The position numbers were made by a program, and so were the translations under genes. 64,000 nt of DNA. Origin: Phyllostachys edulis (lineage: Eukaryota > Streptophyta > Magnoliopsida > Poales > Poaceae). Shown here piece after piece: positions 59,867 through 64,000 of the stretch. Each line of letters begins with the position of its first letter. Positions within the stretch are counted from its first letter, which is position 1. A model generated the notes under the pieces. It did no database searches, was not told where the DNA came from, and was given only the letters and a program-made list of their open reading frames with translations. The stretch is taken from the NCBI GenBank assembly GCA_036346405.1, contig CM070562.1:108452999-108516998 (forward strand). The letters are read 5' to 3'.

Positions 59867-62130
59867 GTTATTGATAGTTGTTTCTGTATTTTGTTTGACC
59901 CGCGACAAATTGAAACCACGGCCCGTTAACGGTTTGCTTCCACATGGGCCACCCCGTTAAGAGAGAGAATCATGATTTGTTTGCTAAGAATATACTTGGC
60001 TCCCAAATTGTAAAGCTTAGAAATATACGAAGACATGATTTTTTTCGGCCCAGTTAAAAAAAACAAAATAAAGGCCAAAATTTTATCAAGCCAGAAAAAT
60101 AAAATCAATGTAATAAATGTGAAAAAAATCGTGAGATCACACCATCTCCCAAGAAAAAAATAAACAGAGAAGGACACTTGAGGGGAAAAAAATTCAAAGA
60201 GGACCAAAGAAAGAAAGGAAGAAGACCACCAAAAAAAGAGAAGAGATTACAGAGAAGAGGTAGAGAAATAAATAATGATGAAATCAAAACAAAATAAAAA
60301 CAACTAACAAATATTTTTCTAAGGACATAATTTTTCTTACCAAGTGAACCCTAACAGATGATAGAATCCAGGTCAAAAGGATAAAAAAAATTAATCTAAG
60401 AAGGATTGAAGATCCTAATTTAAGTGAACCCTTACAGCTAACAAAATAAAACCAAAGAAAATCATATTTAATTCTACAATGAACAGAAATACTAGGGCCT
60501 AGGAGAGTTAGTTACTACTTCTCGTGATCTACATATCAATGAAACATACTCAGATAATTCAACTACTAGAAAATAGTAGCGTCAAGTTTAAAAGGGACAT
60601 ATTAAAAACGGCTAAAAGGAAATTGCAATGAAGATGGACTAAAACTGCATAATGCATGGAACTGAAAGTTTAGTTCAAATGGAGTGCAACTTTTAATCTG
60701 ATAGGACATGTTCATAGTTTATATAAATGCCATTGTTCATGCATTAATTCCATAGTCAAACGAATATTGCACTAGATCACAATGAAACACAACCAGATTT
60801 TTGAACTATTTGAAAGCACTAGATCGCAGTTTAAAATGGAGAACTTTAAAAAATGGTAAAATGGATATGGCATTGAAGATGAACTAAAATTGCATATTGT
60901 GTGCAACTGGAAGTTTAATTCAAATGGTATGCAATTTTTAATCTAACAGGTTTTGTTCATAAACTATCTACATGTATTTGTTTTGATGTTAATACCATAG
61001 ACAACTGTCAGTTTCTAAAATAAAAGTACTAGAAGAGATCTATAAATCATCGTGGAATTCTACAACATGTTAGCCACAAGAACATGTAGATTCAGACAGA
61101 TACAATACTCAGGTGCAAAGTTGCACTTATTCAATGATGAAATTGCACATGTTTGTCCATTGCAAAAAAATATATATGAAATGGATATTATTTCTTGTAC
61201 AGTGGACTTTTAGCATATCAATGGCATCAGGGACTCTAAACACAAGTTGGAGAACTAGACAACATGAATGTGAGTACAACAAACTAACACAACTACAAAT
61301 ATCATAATTTTATCCATAGAAAGGCATAATGGCACAAACAGAAAGACATGGCCTCAGTAACATGTACAACCATATATCTAATTCACTATCATTTTTGGCA
61401 TGACCATCTATAACATCTAGAGAATTACAAAAACAATCTTACTTGCATGCTCTAAGATCCAAGGTGACTAAGAAGCTAAAGAACAACTACCAACTGCATG
61501 TTAATTTCTTGCTTGTGACGATGTCTAGTCTAGTTTTCTAATGCAACTCTAAGCTAGTACTCCAACAACTAAATATGTTTCATTTGGTAGTCGTCGACTT
61601 ATATTGTAAATATGATAAGATCATGCTGCAAACTAGTAGGCCTAGTATTGCTTCAGTTCATCTAGATAAATGGTACGTCATGAAAATCGAGAAACATCCA
61701 GATCAAATCATTCTAAATCATTTACGAAGACATTTTTGAAATGATCAGCATTTAGCATGCAAACATCAAATCAATTACACACCTAGCAGCCGGAAGCACA
61801 TTTCATCTCACCCAAAACCACTCATATCGGAAAGCAACATCAAATCGCTGTAACCCTAAAAATTGCAACACTGAAAACCCAAATCTGAACAAATTTGATG
61901 GAATCTTAGAAATCAAGCAACAAGCCAACAAAAATTGGCCATGCGCTGTAAGACAGTAAAGATAGGAATGTTATTTTGTTCGAGGCAATGGAGACAAAGG
62001 CTTGCAATAATAGGATTGGAAGATCCGAGCTCGATCGGGTCGTCATTGCTATCCGGCTGGTACGCCATCTTGTTTGAGCGCGACGATAGGAATAGGATGG
62101 CATGGTATGGGCTCGTAGCAACCTCCACGT
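59867..62130. other. AT-rich intergenic DNA
   Basis: It contains a purine-rich tract (about 60115-60300) and a diverged direct duplication (60590-60790 against 60840-61000). No gene was recognised. Confidence 0.5.
60590..61000. repeat. Diverged direct duplication, ~160-200 bp
   Basis: The two copies share aagatg-actaaaa-tgcat, actg-aagttta-ttcaaatgg, caa-ttttaatct and tttgttcata tracts with about 75-80% similarity by eye, spaced about 245 bp apart. Confidence 0.65.
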
Positions 62131-62134
62131 ATAA

Positions 62135-62245
62135 GTTTTATTCAGATCTGAAACTAAAGATGGAACTGCCATTCCAAAGAGAGATTTGCAACCAAGTGAG
62201 ATCAACCGTATCTGAATTCTGCAACCGCCCCGAGCTAGCACACAG
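62135..62245 (-). repeat. Segment paralogous to the flanks of copia copy 2 (empty site)
   Basis: The reverse complement reads gcagaattcagatacgg, then tgatctcacttggttgcaaa, then tctctctttggaatggcag. This matches 44290-44331 joined directly to 51782-51830. It therefore shows the same repeat without the retrotransposon. What the repeat itself is remains unknown. Confidence 0.85.
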
Positions 62246-62910
62246 CGCACGCAATAATTTCCGAGTGCAAATAAAAACGAGTAAAATAATACTGGCAGCA
62301 ACGGATCTCTCCTCTTGTAGCCAATTACAGGCTATTGCTAGCTGAATCTTGACTCTATTTCTTGCTCTTTACCGAGGCGATCGATCTCATCTAACAGATG
62401 CTTCCTTGCCTTGTCAATCTTGCTTGCTACGTATCACTGCTGTCTTGTTACAATTAATCGTGCAACTTTTGTATTCAGTGGAGCATACAAATACTGCTCA
62501 AACCTGAAAATGCGGTGGCGTGAGGAAGAGGGAGATTGGAGAGATCAGTGTAGTGCAGTGTGTAGTAGAGTGTAGAGCGCAGCATTGCATTTATGGCCTT
62601 GGTCATCTCTCCAGCCCCAACCCAGGCAGACTGATCTCTCCTCGTCCCCCCATCTCGAGCATGCGAGCCAGAGCCAAAGTCGGAGGAGTATTAATGGTGG
62701 CGCAGGCTCCCCTCAGCTACCATACCATCGCATAGCATATCTCACCTGCCCTCCGTCCTCTCCCCCCAGGACATGCACGCCATTCTCCTCAGACCGAGCT
62801 TAAATTCTTGCAGACCTCGCGGCATCCATGGTTTCACCCGATCCAATGCATGCCCCATTATTGCAGCCACCACCACAGCACTCCATTAGCTAGCTAGCCG
62901 AGCGAACTCT
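62246..62910. other. Upstream region of the carboxypeptidase gene
   Basis: No gene is supported. Pyrimidine-rich sequence at 62620-62790 and gctagctagc repeats near 62888 are ordinary plant promoter-type DNA. Confidence 0.4.
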
Positions 62911-62913
62911 AAG

Positions 62914-62922
62914 GATAAATAT
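62914..62922 (+). promoter_or_regulatory. Likely TATA box of the serine carboxypeptidase-like gene
   Basis: The sequence ataaatata lies about 80 bp before the first ATG at 62998, giving a plausible 5' UTR of about 45-55 nt. Confidence 0.5.
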
Positions 62923-62997
62923 ACGAAGCGCGCTCGCAGTCACAGTTCGTAACATTCTGACAAGAGTTTCTTGGAGCGCTTACGTATAGTACGTCTA

Positions 62998-63283
62998 ATG
63001 CAACGGCGGTTTGGTGCGATGGCCGGCGGCATTGCCGTCGCGAGCATCTTGGTCATGTGGCTGGCTGGAGGTTCTGTTGCTGCCGGCGCCGGCGCCGGCG
63101 AGTGCGACGATCAGCGGGAGCGCGACCGCGTGGAGGCGCTGCCGGGGCAGCCGTCGGTGACGTTCGCTCAGTTCTCCGGATACGTGACGGTGAACGAGGC
63201 GCGCGGCCGGGCGCTCTTCTACTGGCTCACCGAGGCCGCCGGCGACGCGGCCAAGAAGCCCCTCGTCCTCTGGCTCAACGGAG
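62998..63283 (+). CDS. Serine carboxypeptidase-like protein (SCPL, peptidase S10), first exon only
   Basis: The first ATG in the frame is at 62998 (MQRRFGAMAGG), with a second at 63019. The exon ends at 63283 with a GTGAGT donor in phase 1. Residues 8-33 form a hydrophobic secretory signal (IAVASILVMWLAGG). DRVEALPGQP, FAQFSGYVTV, ALFYWLTEA and KPLVLWLNGG follow; these are the standard S10 opening leading to the GPGCSS segment in exon 2. The catalytic Ser-Asp-His residues lie beyond the window. Family members act in the secretory pathway or vacuole as carboxypeptidases, and some have become acyltransferases; which applies here cannot be told. Intron 1 is at least 717 bp. Confidence 0.88.
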
Positions 63284-64000
63284 GTGAGTGCCATCAATTC
63301 TACTTCTTCCTCCGTGTGTCGTTTGATCTGCGTATGCATGCTTGTTCCATTTCGTTGCACTGGTCTCTTCTCTTGCTGGTCTTCACTCTTGGCGTACCAT
63401 TCTATAGCCAAGTCGTGTTGACCAAATTAACATAACATTGCTGGAGTCTTCTCGTGAGCTAGCCTCTTACTTTTGCTAGCTTTTGGAGTTTAAAAGGATC
63501 AAGCTAGCAAAGCAACTTTCCAGAGCTTTTGACACACACTTCAAAGTTCAAACTTCTTCTTCTCTCTCTCTCTCTCCTAGCTAGCTAACGGAAAGCTGAA
63601 AGCTCCATCCACTTCTGAGTCTCCAGCAATACACTGTAGCACATGCATGCATGTGGAAGAGGAAGCTTCAATCTGAAAACAGCATCAACATGGAGTTAAG
63701 CTTGTTCACTTTGATATGTTGTTGGCTTGGTAAAGGACAATGTGGAAGGTTTTGATTGAGCAACTTTGGGGGGCGGTACGGTGTGTAGTAAATTGCAGGG
63801 GAGTAAATGTGTGCACAGACATGACCAATGCTTGAACAACATCTCACCAGTCAGAGAGCAGGAGCAGGAGCAGGAGCAGCCTGCCCCCTGCCCTGCCTAA
63901 GTGCACGGCTCGGGCAACATGAAAGTTCAACCCGTCGGCCCCTTTGTCTTTTTGTTCTGTTTTTTTTTCTTTATGGAAGCTTAGGATAGAGTATTGTCAA
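63284..64000 (+). other. Intron 1 of the SCPL gene (incomplete)
   Basis: No second exon encoding the expected PGCSS stretch was found before the window ends. The segment contains a CT microsatellite (63557-63575) and a gagcag repeat (about 63856-63878). Confidence 0.6.

Overview
The window is nuclear DNA of a flowering plant, most likely a grass (Poaceae). It has spliced genes with GT-AG introns, GC-rich coding exons, and nested LTR retrotransposons, CACTA elements, hAT-type, Stowaway-like and Tourist-like MITEs and a tRNA-derived SINE. One LTR opens like the BARE/Angela/RIRE1 family of cereals. I could not fix the species. No prokaryotic feature, CRISPR array, tRNA or rRNA was recognised.

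Five host genes can be supported. (1) 8178-14636 (+): a QWRF-motif microtubule-associated protein with six coding exons; its first exon carries about 22 tandem ~37-residue repeats. (2) 19611-23184 (-): a plastid-type translation initiation factor IF-3 with nine exons. (3) 35364-36764 (-): a single-exon BAHD acyltransferase of the anthocyanin/phenolic-glucoside type. (4) 40081-40917 (+): a single-exon CDI-like nucleotide-sugar transferase. (5) 62998-63283 (+): the first exon of a serine carboxypeptidase-like gene that runs off the right edge.

Mobile DNA fills most of the rest. A broken copia element lies on the minus strand from the left edge to 6470 and carries a 2-kb insertion. A second member of the same family lies on the plus strand at 44332-51781; a hAT-type MITE sits in its 3' LTR, and its unoccupied target can be read in a paralogous segment near 62140-62240. 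A third copia element (52589-58930, minus) has 130-bp LTRs, a perfect 5-bp target duplication and a solo LTR of a BARE/RIRE1-like element inside it. From about 24730 to 34620 there is a decayed CACTA element with transposase remnants, and a non-autonomous CACTA (25021-28925) is nested within it. The inner element contains a ~350-bp-arm inverted repeat, tandem repeats and three separate blocks of short repeats.

The host genes show no functional clustering. No clearly new multi-gene system is visible. The most unusual items are the repeat-expanded QWRF protein, the long hairpin in the inner CACTA, a possible captured promoter-plus-first-exon in the outer CACTA, and the natural empty site that documents one retrotransposon insertion. 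Exon boundaries, repeat counts and mismatch counts were read by eye.
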